Positions 1-8,213 of a stretch of 39,813 nucleotides of DNA are shown piece by piece. This stretch comes from Acidimicrobiia bacterium. Lineage in GTDB: Bacteria > Actinomycetota > Acidimicrobiia > Spongiisociales > SHLN01. The notes below the pieces were generated by a model, which was given only the letters and a program-made list of their open reading frames with translations, made no database searches and was not told the origin of the DNA. The translations under genes were made by a program, and so were the position numbers. Numbering within the stretch: position 1 is the stretch's first letter; each line of letters opens with the position of its first letter. Where the stretch lies: contig JABDLU010000036.1 in assembly GCA_013002865.1 (NCBI GenBank), forward strand, positions 1 through 39,813, in the 5' to 3' direction.

Positions 1-846
1 CCCGCCAACCGGCTGGGGATGGTCCGTCTCCTGGTGGGGGTCTATGCGGTGGTGTTTGTTGCCGTCCGCTCCCTGCACTGGCTGGACGTCGCCCGCCTTC
101 CCGAGCGCCGCTTTGATCCGGTCGGAATCCTTGCTCCGCTGTCCGACCCGCTGGCGGTTCCGGTGGTTGCCCTCGCCAGCGGGTTGACCTTGCTGTTCGC
201 CGGTGCGTTCGCGGCCGGCTGGCGCTTCCGGATCACCGGCCCGGTGTTCGCTGCGCTCCTGCTGATGATGACGACATACGGCAACTCGTGGGGCCAGGTC
301 CTCCACACCGAGAACCTGTTGGTCCTCCATGTCATCATCCTGGCGTTCAGCCCGGCCGACACCGCCTACGCCATCGGCCGTGCGCCCCATCCGGGCCACG
401 GGCACGACTTCGGCTGGGCGCTGCGGCTCATGACCATCGTGGTCGTCATCGCCTACGTCATTGCCGGCTTGGCCAAACTCCGCAATGGCGGATTCGACTG
501 GCTGACCGGCGACGTGTTGCGCAACCAGGTGGCCCACGACAATCTGCGCAAGATCTTGCTGGGCGATGTTCATTCCCCGATCGGGGCCTGGCTCGTGCAG
601 TTCGGGTGGCTGTTCCCGCCCATGGCGATCGCCAGCGTGCTCGTCGAGCTGGGGGCTCCGGTAGTGCTCCTCGGCGGGCGGGCCAAACAGCTCTGGGTGG
701 TCGGCGCCTGGGGGTTCCACCTCGGCGTCCTGGCCTTGATGGCGATTCTGTTCCCCTATCAGCTCTTCGGGGTGGCGTTCGTCTCGATGCTGCCGGTCGA
801 GCGCCTTCCCGACCTGCGGGCCAGGTGGCGGGAGCGGGCCCGGTGA
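1..846 (+). CDS. HTTM-type integral membrane protein (5' end outside window)
   Basis: The reading frame is open from base 1. The residues before the first ATG (base 19) continue the family-like stretch RLGMVRLLVGVYAVV, so the true start is probably upstream and this is a slightly truncated gene. The product is about 280 residues with at least six hydrophobic segments, among them a pair around residues 50-95 and one near the C terminus. The N-terminal motif (H-W-L-D ... RFDPVGIL), the ENLL segment and the AGLAKLRNGGFDWLTGD segment resemble HTTM/DoxX-like membrane proteins related to vitamin K-dependent gamma-carboxylases. I see no soluble enzymatic domain. Its stop overlaps the next gene's start (GTGA), so the two are probably co-translated. 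Family call moderate; function unknown. Confidence 0.7.
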   Translation, partial: PANRLGMVRLLVGVYAVVFVAVRSLHWLDVARLPERRFDPVGILAPLSDPLAVPVVALASGLTLLFAGAFAAGWRFRITGPVFAALLLMMTTYGNSWGQVLHTENLLVLHVIILAFSPADTAYAIGRAPHPGHGHDFGWALRLMTIVVVIAYVIAGLAKLRNGGFDWLTGDVLRNQVAHDNLRKILLGDVHSPIGAWLVQFGWLFPPMAIASVLVELGAPVVLLGGRAKQLWVVGAWGFHLGVLALMAILFPYQLFGVAFVSMLPVERLPDLRARWRERAR

Positions 847-1280
847 CGGCCGCCGGCTCTCCCCGGATGGCGACCGAGGAATGCCGCCGGCTCATGGAAG
901 GCGAACGGGTCGCCCGGATGGCGACCTGCGCAGCAAGCGGACCGCACCTGGTCCCGATCGTGTTTGCCATCGATGGCGATCGCATCGTCAGCGCCGTCGA
1001 CCACAAGCCGAAGCGCACCACCCGGTTGAAGCGCATCAGCAACATCCTCGCCAACCCGGCCGTATCGCTCCTGGCCGACCACTACTCGGAGGAGTGGGAT
1101 CGACTGTGGTGGGTGCGAGCCGACGGGATCGCAACCATCAGCGAGGCCGGAGCGAGCTACCACCGGGCTCTCGACGCCCTCGCCGACCGCTACCAGCAGT
1201 ATCGCCACCATCGACCGGAGGGACCGGTCATCGAGGTGGCCGTAGAGCGCTGGACCGGGTGGCGCTTCAGCCCAGAATGA
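843..1280 (+). CDS. PPOX-fold, probable F420-binding oxidoreductase family protein
   Basis: 145 residues. It has the split-barrel PPOX signature of the small actinobacterial F420-linked subgroup: an N-terminal segment (RVARMATC, then PHLVPIVFAIDGD), a VDHKPKRTTRLKRI loop that would contact the cofactor phosphates, NPAVSLLADHY, and RLWWVRADG. Known relatives bind F420 or flavin and reduce small molecules; the substrate here cannot be read from sequence. The GTG start at 843 overlaps the upstream stop by 4 bases (GTGA). An in-frame ATG at 867 is the alternative. The 3' end overlaps the convergent serine hydrolase gene by 14 bp, so neither gene has room for an intrinsic terminator there. Confidence 0.8.
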   Translation: MTAAGSPRMATEECRRLMEGERVARMATCAASGPHLVPIVFAIDGDRIVSAVDHKPKRTTRLKRISNILANPAVSLLADHYSEEWDRLWWVRADGIATISEAGASYHRALDALADRYQQYRHHRPEGPVIEVAVERWTGWRFSPE

Positions 1281-2478
1281 GCTTGGCAGCCCGTTCGATA
1301 TAGGCCCAGACGTCGGGGCCCGACGAGTTGCTCACCAGGCCGATCGAGACCCCCGAGTCCGGGAAGTAGGCGTGCGCGGTCCGGAACCCGGGTACCCCGC
1401 CGCCATGCCACCAGGCGTCGTGGCCGGCGATGGGAGCCACATTGACGCCGAGCCCGTACTCGGTGTCCAGCGTGGGCGATGCCATCTCGGCCAGGCTGGC
1501 TTCGGAGAGCAGGCCGCCGTCGACGATCCCGGGAAGCAGCTTGATGACGTCGGTGACCCGGGACTCGAGACCCCCGCCGGTCCAGCCGAGTGACTGCAGG
1601 CCGGCCTGCGGCAGGGCCGTCACCACTGCGGTCTCTTCACCCGTCCCCGCCAGGTCGTAATACCCGCTGACCAGCGGCTCGGGCGGCACTTCAGCGGGTG
1701 GCAGGTAGGTGTCGTCCATGCCGAGCGGGTCCAGCACCCGGGCCCGCAGCTCCTCGTGAGCGGGGTTGCCGGTGATCTGCTCGATCACCTGGCCGGCCAG
1801 CAGGTAGGACGTGGTTCCGTAGGACCATTCGGTCCCCGGCTCGAACAGCAGGCCCTTGACGACCGCGAAGTCGACAATCTCGTCGGGTTGCCACGCCTGG
1901 TTGAGGCGGAGCAGCACCTGGTTGGAAAAATCGGGATCGAGCTCGTAGGCGATGAGACCTGAGGTGTGGTTGAGCAGCATGCGGGGTGTGATGGCCGAGC
2001 CCGGTGTGAACTGACGCTGCTCCCACGACGGCAGGATCTCGGTCAGCGGGGCGTCGAGGTCGAGCAGTCCTTCCTCCTGCAGCTGCAGCAAGACGGTGGC
2101 GGTGGTCATCTTGGTGACGCTGCCGATCCGGAAGAAGTCGTCGCCCTCGATGGGTTCGCCCGACTCCTTGTTGGTCACCCCGACCGGGACCACGACCCGA
2201 TCCTGACCGGGCGCAGATACCGCAACGACGGCGCCGGCTACGTCCCACTCGGCAATCCAGGATGCGAGCTCGGCTTCCAGCTCGGGCACCGCACCGGCGA
2301 TGTTGTCCGGGCCGGGCGGAACGGTTGTGGTGGTGGCGGGAGCGGCCGTCGTGGTTGTGCTCGGCGGCGCCGTGGTCGGTGGCGAGCTGGTCGTGGTGGC
2401 GGCGTCGCCGTCGGAACCACAGGCCGCGGCTACCAGTGAGAGGGCGAGCATGATGGCGGGCAGGCGTGATCGATTCAT
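1267..2478 (-). CDS. Lipoprotein serine hydrolase, beta-lactamase class C family
   Basis: 403 residues. A signal peptide ends in a lipobox (LSLVAAAC, acylated Cys20). A low-complexity Thr/Pro/Ala tether (about residues 26-56) would hold the enzyme off the membrane. The catalytic domain has the SxxK nucleophile motif S120-V-T-K123, a tyrosine motif Y220-G-T (Y-x-N in classical class C enzymes) and an HGGG motif at 358-361 in place of KTG. That pattern fits the esterase/D-aminopeptidase/penicillin-binding branch of the family better than a true beta-lactamase. The lipobox supports the ATG start. A TATCTT hexamer (2488-2493, minus strand) lies 9 nt before it. Substrate unknown. Confidence 0.85.
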   Translation of the reverse strand: MNRSRLPAIMLALSLVAAACGSDGDAATTTSSPPTTAPPSTTTTAAPATTTTVPPGPDNIAGAVPELEAELASWIAEWDVAGAVVAVSAPGQDRVVVPVGVTNKESGEPIEGDDFFRIGSVTKMTTATVLLQLQEEGLLDLDAPLTEILPSWEQRQFTPGSAITPRMLLNHTSGLIAYELDPDFSNQVLLRLNQAWQPDEIVDFAVVKGLLFEPGTEWSYGTTSYLLAGQVIEQITGNPAHEELRARVLDPLGMDDTYLPPAEVPPEPLVSGYYDLAGTGEETAVVTALPQAGLQSLGWTGGGLESRVTDVIKLLPGIVDGGLLSEASLAEMASPTLDTEYGLGVNVAPIAGHDAWWHGGGVPGFRTAHAYFPDSGVSIGLVSNSSGPDVWAYIERAAKLILG

Positions 2479-2519
2479 AGTTGCGAGAAGATACCGGTAT
2501 TCGTGTCGCTACGCGAGGG

Positions 2520-3497
2520 TCAGAACTGCAGTGCCGCCGAGGCCCAGTGGAAGCCGGCGCCGAACGCCGTGAGGACCACGAGGTCGCCCGGTTGGATCCG
2601 GCCCCCTTCGTAGGCCTCCCACAAGCCGAAGGGCACGGTGGCCGAACCGGTGTTGCCGTAGCGGTCGACGTTCACGAACACGCGCTCGTCGGCGATGCCG
2701 AGCTTCTGGCCGACGGCATCGATGATGCGCTTGTTGGCTTGATGCGGGATGAGGAGCGCGATGTCGTCGATGTCCTTGTCGAGTCGTTCGAGCAGGTCGA
2801 GGGTGACACTGCTCATGCGGCGCACCGCTTCCCGGAACACCTCGCTGCCTTTCATGTCGAGCCGCTGGTGGTCTCCGGCGGCGGCCGAGTCGACTGTGAA
2901 CGGGTGCCGGGTTCCGCCGGTCTGGAGCGTGAGGATGTCGGCTTTGCTGCCATCGGTTCCGGAGATCACATCAACCAGCGTTGCCTTTCCGCCTCCGGGG
3001 CCGAGCACCACGGCGCCGGCGGCGTCACCGAACAGCACGCAGGTGGCCCGGTCTTCCCACGAGATGAGCCGGGAGATCAACTCGACACCAACGACGAGAA
3101 CCTTCTTGGGCTCGAACGCAATCCGTGCCCGGGCGACATCGATCGCCTGGATCCAGCCGGCGCACCCACTTCCGCCCAGGTCGTAGGTGGGAACGTTGCG
3201 ACAGCCCAGGCGGTCCTGCAGTAGCGAGGCCGTGTCGGGCGTGTACACCTCGGGAGTGTCGGTGGCGACGACGATCTCGTCGATGTCGTCGGGGTTGAGA
3301 CCGGCGTCCTTCATGGCGACGAGGGCGGCCTGCTCCGACAGGTCGAGGGTCGATTCGTCCTCTGCGGCGAACCGCCGCTCCTTGATCCCGGTCCGGCTGG
3401 TGATCCACTCGTCGGTGGTGTCGACCAGACGCGACCAATCCTCGTTGGTCATCACCCGCTCCGGAACGTATCCGCCGAATCCAAGCACTGCCGTCAT
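2520..3497 (-). CDS. fabH: 3-oxoacyl-ACP synthase III (KAS III, FabH family)
   Basis: 325 residues, normal FabH length. Thiolase fold with the complete KAS III triad: Cys112 (GSGCAGW), His252 (LIPHQANKR) and Asn282 (GNTGSA). The PHQAN motif and the C-terminal GAGFHWASAAL are typical. It would condense an acyl-CoA starter with malonyl-ACP to begin fatty acid (or other acyl-chain) synthesis. It stands alone, without acpP/fabF/fabD neighbours, so a specialised starter-unit role is possible. The start ATG is supported by a purine-rich GGGGAGGAGAGGAC ribosome-binding region just upstream. The upstream region is shared with the divergent ATP-grasp gene. Confidence 0.93.
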   Translation of the reverse strand: MTAVLGFGGYVPERVMTNEDWSRLVDTTDEWITSRTGIKERRFAAEDESTLDLSEQAALVAMKDAGLNPDDIDEIVVATDTPEVYTPDTASLLQDRLGCRNVPTYDLGGSGCAGWIQAIDVARARIAFEPKKVLVVGVELISRLISWEDRATCVLFGDAAGAVVLGPGGGKATLVDVISGTDGSKADILTLQTGGTRHPFTVDSAAAGDHQRLDMKGSEVFREAVRRMSSVTLDLLERLDKDIDDIALLIPHQANKRIIDAVGQKLGIADERVFVNVDRYGNTGSATVPFGLWEAYEGGRIQPGDLVVLTAFGAGFHWASAALQF

Positions 3498-3521
3498 CTG
3501 TCCTCTCCTCCCCGTCGGGTC

Positions 3522-3537
3522 CGAGCGTAGACGCTCG
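3522..3537. promoter_or_regulatory. Palindrome in the fabH / ATP-grasp divergent promoter
   Basis: CGAGCGTAGACGCTCG, two perfect 7-bp arms around AG. On the minus strand it contains TACGCT (3529-3524), a plausible -10 for fabH, so it could be an operator covering that promoter. It could instead be a chance GC-rich repeat. No repressor gene is adjacent. Confidence 0.35.
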
Positions 3538-3560
3538 CGGCCGGGCGGGGGTCGATCCCG

Positions 3561-3566
3561 TACACT
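3561..3566 (+). promoter_or_regulatory. -10 hexamer TACACT for a leaderless ATP-grasp mRNA
   Basis: TACACT is followed by exactly 6 nt and then ATG at 3573, placing the transcription start at or next to the start codon. No Shine-Dalgarno sequence is present. Same spacing as several other genes in this window. Confidence 0.6.
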
Positions 3567-3572
3567 CCTCCG

Positions 3573-5009
3573 ATGTTGAAGACCACGTTCGCCGAGGCCT
3601 ACGACAACGGCGAGCCCCGCCTGCACTACCGCGCCCTCATGGAGCGGCTGCATTCGCTGGCGCCGGGCGACCTGCAAGGGCGCGCCCGCCTCGTCGAGTC
3701 GACGTTTCGCACGCTCGGCATCACCTTCGCCGTCAGCGGACGGGAAGAGGGCCTGGAGCGGACCTGGCCGATGGACCTGGTACCGCGCATCATCCCCGGC
3801 TCGGAGTGGGAGATAATCGAAGCAGGCCTCAAACAGCGCGTCCGGGCGCTCAACCTGTTCCTCGACGATCTCTACGTCGGCGCCCAGGCTGCGCTGCACG
3901 ACGGCGTGATCCCTCGCTGGGTGGTGGAATCGGCCGATGGGTACCTGCGGGAGGCCCACGGCCTGCGGGCGCCGCAGGGTGCCCACTGTGTCGTGGCGGG
4001 AATCGACCTGATCCGCGACGGTGGCGGTGTGTACCGGGTCCTCGAAGACAATCTGCGGGTGCCGAGCGGGGTTTCCTACGTGCTCGAAAACCGGGTTGCG
4101 ATGACTCGGGCACTGCCCATTGCGTTCCGGAATCACGCCGTTCGGCCGGTTTCCCACTACGGCGCATCGCTGCTCACCGCCCTCCGCTCGATCGCGCCGA
4201 CCGCCAGCGGTGATCCGACGGTCGTGGTGCTCACGCCGGGTATCGCCAACTCGGCGTACTTCGAGCACGCGTTTCTGGCTCGACAGATGGGGGTCGAGTT
4301 GGTCGAAGGCCGTGACCTGGTCGTGCAGGACCAGGTGCTGTTCATGCGCACTACCCGCGGGCTGGCCCGGGTGGACGTCGTCTACTCCCGGGTGGGCGAC
4401 GAGTTCCTCGATCCGGTGGTGTTCCGGCACGATTCGCTGCTGGGCATCCCCGGCATCGTTTCTGCCTACCGGGCCGGCAACGTCACGATCGCCAACGCAA
4501 TCGGGAACGGGGCAGCCGACGACAAAGCCGTGTACGCGTATGTGCCTGACATGATCCGGTACTTTCTGGCCGAGGAGCCGATCCTCCCCAACGTGACCAC
4601 CTATCTGCCGTGGCAGAACGAGGACCGTGAGCAGATCTTTGACCGGCTGGAGGAGCTGGTCGTCAAGCCGGTGGCCGAGGCCGGCGGGTACGGGATCGTG
4701 ATCGGGTCGCAGGCTGATCGGGCCACCCTCGAGGACCTGCGCGCCAAGCTGACGGCTCAGCCACGGGGCTATATCGCTCAGGAGACGATTCAGCTCTCGA
4801 CCCACCCGACGCTCATCGACGCCTCCCTCGAGGAGCGCCACATCGACCTGCGGCCGTTCGTCCTCACCGGTGAGGACATCGAAGTCATTCCCGGTGGCCT
4901 CACCCGGGTCGCCCTGCCGGAGGGTTCGCTGATCGTCAACTCATCGCAGGGCGGCGGATCGAAGGACACCTGGGTATTGGAGGACGACGGTGCTGTCGCG
5001 ACACGCTGA
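3573..5009 (+). CDS. Circularly permuted ATP-grasp protein (DUF404/DUF407 family)
   Basis: 478 residues, a full-length member of the circularly permuted ATP-grasp family. Hallmarks are YRVLEDNLRVPSGVSYVLENR-type sequence starting at residue 156, the ANAIGNGAADDKAVYAYVPDMI stretch, a VVKPVAEAGGYGIVIG nucleotide-loop-like segment, and the C-terminal DLRPFVLTGE ... GGLTRVALPEGSLIVNSSQGGGSKDTWVL. Family knowledge predicts peptide-bond-forming amidoligase activity with ATP, but substrates are unknown. It heads a translationally coupled operon with an alpha-E protein (20-bp overlap) and a transglutaminase-like protein, the standard partners of this family. The start is set by the leaderless -10 at 3561. 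Confidence 0.9.
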   Translation: MLKTTFAEAYDNGEPRLHYRALMERLHSLAPGDLQGRARLVESTFRTLGITFAVSGREEGLERTWPMDLVPRIIPGSEWEIIEAGLKQRVRALNLFLDDLYVGAQAALHDGVIPRWVVESADGYLREAHGLRAPQGAHCVVAGIDLIRDGGGVYRVLEDNLRVPSGVSYVLENRVAMTRALPIAFRNHAVRPVSHYGASLLTALRSIAPTASGDPTVVVLTPGIANSAYFEHAFLARQMGVELVEGRDLVVQDQVLFMRTTRGLARVDVVYSRVGDEFLDPVVFRHDSLLGIPGIVSAYRAGNVTIANAIGNGAADDKAVYAYVPDMIRYFLAEEPILPNVTTYLPWQNEDREQIFDRLEELVVKPVAEAGGYGIVIGSQADRATLEDLRAKLTAQPRGYIAQETIQLSTHPTLIDASLEERHIDLRPFVLTGEDIEVIPGGLTRVALPEGSLIVNSSQGGGSKDTWVLEDDGAVATR

Positions 5010-5946
5010 AGATCTCTACTGGACGGGCCGTTACATCGAGCGGGCGGAGGACACCGCCCGGTTGCTCGATGTCACCCATCACGGCATGCTGGAGCTGAGC
5101 GGTGAGGATGCGGCCCAGGCCAACCGCGACGTGCTGGAAGTGTTGTCACTAGAGACGCGGTTCACCGGATCGGCTGAGGACTCGGCAGCGGTGACAAACT
5201 TCCTGGTGCTCGACCAGGACAACCCGGGATCGATCAGCTCGGCCGTGGCACGGGCCCGCACCAACGCTCGCGGATTGCGAGACCGCATCTCGAGCGAGCT
5301 GTGGGAGGCGATCAACTCCTTCTACCTCGACCTGCAAGCCCTCGACCTCAGCGAGGAGATCCACGAGCACCCGTACCAGGTGTACCGGCGGGTCAAGAAC
5401 TCCTGTCAGATGGTGACGGGGGTCGCCGCCGAAACCATGCCCCGCGATGATGGCTATCGGTTCCTCACCATGGGCCGCCTGCTGGAGCGAGCCGAGATGA
5501 CCACCCGCCTCCTCGATGTTCGGTACCACCGCCTGGTCGACTCCCCGGGGGCGATGTCGTTCAACCGCTGGGCCGCCCTCCTGAAATCGGTGTCAGCGTA
5601 TGAGGCGTATCTGAAGGAGTACCGGGCGGCGGTTGACCCGATCCAGGTGCTGGCCTTCCTGTTGTTATCGGCCGATTTCCCCCGCAGCGTGCAGTTCTGT
5701 CTGCAGGGCACCGAACGCGAGCTGGCCGGGCTGATCGACACCGGGGTGCGGTCGGACGCGCAGCGCCTGCTCGGGATGGTGTGCGCCAAGGTGGAGTATT
5801 GCGATCTCGGCTCGCTGCTCGGCGGTTCGCTGGGAGACTTCCTCGATGAGCTCCAGGAGGACATCTGGCAGGTCGGGGCCGCCATCGACACCCACTTCTT
5901 CCATCACGCCACCGACCTCGACCTCCATCCATACGTGACTCGCTGA
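4990..5946 (+). CDS. Alpha-E domain protein (DUF403 family)
   Basis: 318 residues. It opens with the family-defining LSRHAEDLYWTGRYIERAEDTARLLDV and has later SCQMVTGV ... DDGYRFLTMGRLLERAEMTTRLLDVRY, the second copy of the Glu-rich helical motif that gives the alpha-E family its name. It is all-helical with no signal peptide. It begins with GTG inside the end of the ATP-grasp gene and is followed by the transglutaminase at a TGATG junction, so the three proteins are made together. The fixed gene order seen across bacteria implies a joint, probably peptide-modifying, pathway; this protein's own activity is unknown. Confidence 0.9.
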   Translation: MLSRHAEDLYWTGRYIERAEDTARLLDVTHHGMLELSGEDAAQANRDVLEVLSLETRFTGSAEDSAAVTNFLVLDQDNPGSISSAVARARTNARGLRDRISSELWEAINSFYLDLQALDLSEEIHEHPYQVYRRVKNSCQMVTGVAAETMPRDDGYRFLTMGRLLERAEMTTRLLDVRYHRLVDSPGAMSFNRWAALLKSVSAYEAYLKEYRAAVDPIQVLAFLLLSADFPRSVQFCLQGTERELAGLIDTGVRSDAQRLLGMVCAKVEYCDLGSLLGGSLGDFLDELQEDIWQVGAAIDTHFFHHATDLDLHPYVTR

Positions 5947-6827
5947 TGAACCTTCAGATTCGGTACACGACGACGTTCAACTACCCGAAAACGGTGCGCG
6001 ACTCGCACAACGTGCTCAAGGCCTGTCCGACCTCAAACGCCGCTCAAACGCTCGAGTCCTATGACCTCGCCATCGATCCACCGGCCCGGGTGTTCTCGTA
6101 TGTCGACTACTGGGGCACCCGGGTCGATTCCTTTGGGATATTCGAGCCACACGAGCAGTTGACGATCGTGGCTACTTCGCACGTCGTAACCCACCCCGCC
6201 CCGTCCATCGACCTGTCCATAGACGTCGCTCGCTACGCCGAACCGGACTACCGGGTGGAGTACCGCGCGTACCTCGACCCGACCAGGCACACGGAGTGGA
6301 CCCCGCCGCTGGCCGAGCTGGCCCGCGACACCGTGCACGGTGTCGAAGATGCCAACGGGGCCGCCACCCGGTTGATGGAGGCCGTCCGGGACCGTCTCAG
6401 CTACGCCCCCGGCTCGACCTACGTCGGCATGGAACTGGCGCAGGTGCTGGAGAACGGCCAGGGAGTATGCCAGGACTACGCCCACGCCCACATTGCCCTG
6501 GCCCGGAGCGTCGGCATCCCGGCCCGCTACGTGTCCGGGTACCTGTACGCCGCCGACCAGTCACTCGGCAGCACACCGGACGAGGCCGAAATTGACGTCG
6601 AGACCCACGCCTGGGTTGAGATCCATATTCCGGGGTGGGGATGGCAGCCGTTCGACCCCACCAATGGGACGCCGGTTGCCGAAAGCCACGTCAAGATCGG
6701 CCACGGCCGGGACTACGACGACGTTGCTCCATTGCGGGGCGTTTACCACGGTCCCGAAGATCACGAGCTGGGTGTGAGCGTTCGCATCAGCCGCGAGGAG
6801 CTCGCCGGACGCCAATCCCAGCAATAG
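5946..6827 (+). CDS. Transglutaminase-like cysteine peptidase/ligase of the ATP-grasp operon
   Basis: 293 residues. An N-terminal beta-rich domain (about 1-110; IRYTTTFNYPKTVRDSHNVLKACP) is typical of bacterial transglutaminase-like proteins. The papain-fold core follows with a complete triad: Cys175 (GQGVCQDYAH), His221 (ETHAWVEIHIPGWGW) and Asp237 (PFDPTNG). No signal peptide is visible, so it is likely cytoplasmic, where it could hydrolyse or transfer an amide made by the ATP-grasp partner. It starts one base into the previous stop (TGATG). It is the last gene of the operon; the following gene has its own ribosome-binding site. Confidence 0.9.
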   Translation: MNLQIRYTTTFNYPKTVRDSHNVLKACPTSNAAQTLESYDLAIDPPARVFSYVDYWGTRVDSFGIFEPHEQLTIVATSHVVTHPAPSIDLSIDVARYAEPDYRVEYRAYLDPTRHTEWTPPLAELARDTVHGVEDANGAATRLMEAVRDRLSYAPGSTYVGMELAQVLENGQGVCQDYAHAHIALARSVGIPARYVSGYLYAADQSLGSTPDEAEIDVETHAWVEIHIPGWGWQPFDPTNGTPVAESHVKIGHGRDYDDVAPLRGVYHGPEDHELGVSVRISREELAGRQSQQ

Positions 6828-6902
6828 CGGGAACCCTCTGCCCAAAACCGTCCGTCCCACTTGCGAGTACGCTTTCATATAGGGCAAACAAAGGGGTAGG
6901 CG

Positions 6903-7145
6903 ATGCTGTCGGGTCTCCTGTCGATCGGGGCGGGCGGGTTTCTCATCTTCCTCGGCTACGACGCAACGAGCTGTGAGAGCGTGACACAGGGGGGCCGGGT
7001 GTTGTTCTGCAGCGGCACCACCGGAGCGCTGGAATCCGCCAGTGGGCTGTCCGGTCCGCTGCTCGGGAGCATCCTGATGTTCGCCGGTGTACTGCTCATT
7101 TTCATCGGGTTGACCCGCCTGGCACGCGGCAGCGGCGTGCGGTAG
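6903..7145 (+). CDS. Small two-helix membrane protein
   Basis: 80 residues with hydrophobic segments at about 2-18 and 51-70. The connecting loop contains two cysteines (ATSCESV and VLFCSGT) that could form a disulfide if exported. The ATG is preceded by a purine-rich stretch (aaaggggtagg). I do not recognise the family. It follows the transglutaminase gene by 75 bp in the same direction. It could be a distal member of that operon, but a TACGCT/TATAGG-like region just upstream could also give it its own promoter. Confidence 0.55.
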   Translation: MLSGLLSIGAGGFLIFLGYDATSCESVTQGGRVLFCSGTTGALESASGLSGPLLGSILMFAGVLLIFIGLTRLARGSGVR

Positions 7146-7237
7146 CGGAACTGACGTTCGGCCCTATCCCGGCCGGAAATGCCGTTGCATCCTTCCTCCA
7201 GGATGACGGCTCGGCGCGACCAGGATCTCGTAGGCCC

Positions 7238-7260
7238 GCCGATCGGACCTACCGATCGGC
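7238..7260. repeat. Perfect hairpin upstream of the YwiC-like gene
   Basis: A 9-bp arm GCCGATCGG (7238-7246), loop ACCTA, then CCGATCGGC (7252-7260). Each arm contains the self-complementary octamer CCGATCGG, so it could be a terminator stem for the small membrane protein gene or a tandem operator. There is no T-tract. The rest of 7146-7393 shows no gene I can support. Confidence 0.4.
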
Positions 7261-7393
7261 CGGACGATTCGCTGCCCCGGAGCGGCCGAATGCCGCAGCC
7301 TGCGGAGGCGTCGGGGAACGCGCCGTCCGCTGATAGACCGCGTAGCGACCAGCGGGAGCGTCCACCCACACCTCCGACGCCTGACCAGGAAGG

Positions 7394-8212
7394 GTGCTAC
7401 TACCTCGGGTGAGCCGGCCAGCCGTTGTCGATCGGCCAACGGTGCCGGTGCGCTCCGTCGCCATCCCTGCCGAGCATGGCGGCTGGAGCCTGACGCTCGA
7501 ACCAATCCTGCTGGGCCTGATCGTTGCGCCCGGCATAGCCGGGTTGGCCATCGGCGGAGCCGCCCTGCTGCTGTTTCTCGCCAGGACACCCGTGCGAATC
7601 GCCCTCGTCGACCGGCGCAGGCAGCGCCGGCTGCCTCGAACCGCTGTCGCCGAGCGGGTGGCCACGGCCGAACTGACGGCGATGGCGGCACTCGGCGCGG
7701 TGGCCGTCTCTACTGCTGCTGCCCCGTTCTGGTGGCCGCTGGCAGCAGCCACACCGCTGATTGCCACTGAGCTGGCCTACGACGTCCGGAGCCGCAGCCG
7801 GCGGCTGATTCCCGAGCTGGCCGGATCGGCCAGCATGGCCGCGGTGGCGGCGATGATTGCCCTGGCCGGCGGAACCGATCATGCAGTCGCAGCCGGCCTG
7901 TGGTGTGTCGCCGCAGCCCGGGCCGTAGCGGCCATCGGCTTCGTACGGACCCAGCTGCGGCGCGGCAAGCACCAGCCGTCCCGGCAAGCGACATCCGACG
8001 GTCTCCAGCTCGGTGCGCTCGGGATGGTTGCCGGCGGCTGGATGCTGGGATGGGTCTCGACGGCCGGCCTGATCGCCATCGCAGTCGTCGCCCTGGTTCA
8101 CGCCCTCCTCGTCCGACGCCCCGTCCCGGACGTGCCGGTCATCGGCGCCCAGCAGGTGGTGCTGGGCCTGGCCGTGGTCGTCGCTGCTGGTCTGGGAGCG
8201 CTTGCCCCCTAG
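7394..8212 (+). CDS. YwiC-like integral membrane protein
   Basis: 272 residues. The N-terminal motif IPAEHGGWSLTLEPILLGL is the signature of YwiC-like proteins (P-x-E/Q-H-G-x-W). It is followed by about seven hydrophobic segments and Arg-rich cytoplasmic loops (VDRRRQRRLPR, TQLRRGKHQ). Function is not established in the family; in some bacteria it lies near nitrate or iron-handling genes, which is not the case here. The start is uncertain: GTG at 7394 (purine-rich AGGAAG directly upstream, spacing too short) or GTG at 7409 in the same frame. The downstream gene converges with a 1-bp gap. Confidence 0.75.
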   Translation: MLLPRVSRPAVVDRPTVPVRSVAIPAEHGGWSLTLEPILLGLIVAPGIAGLAIGGAALLLFLARTPVRIALVDRRRQRRLPRTAVAERVATAELTAMAALGAVAVSTAAAPFWWPLAAATPLIATELAYDVRSRSRRLIPELAGSASMAAVAAMIALAGGTDHAVAAGLWCVAAARAVAAIGFVRTQLRRGKHQPSRQATSDGLQLGALGMVAGGWMLGWVSTAGLIAIAVVALVHALLVRRPVPDVPVIGAQQVVLGLAVVVAAGLGALAP

Positions 8213-8213
8213 C

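Noticed and set aside
288-842. Upstream part of the open frame containing the PPOX protein
   Set aside because: It overlaps the HTTM gene in another frame and has Arg/Pro/Gly-rich shadow composition. The GTG at 843 coupled to the upstream stop is the better start.
1966-2439. Long plus-strand frame antisense to the serine hydrolase
   Set aside because: The Gly/Arg-rich C-terminal composition comes from the complement of the Thr/Pro linker codons; no start signal and no protein-like domain.
1267-2478. Antibiotic-resistance beta-lactamase
   Set aside because: The Y-x-N and KTG motifs are replaced (YGT, HGGG) and it is a lipoprotein of the broad esterase/peptidase branch. Resistance cannot be claimed.
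2520-4841. A 773-codon open frame on the minus strand
   Set aside because: Only the last 325 codons (from 3497) are the FabH protein. The rest is antisense to the ATP-grasp gene, with repetitive Gly/Arg/Val composition typical of shadow frames in GC-rich DNA.
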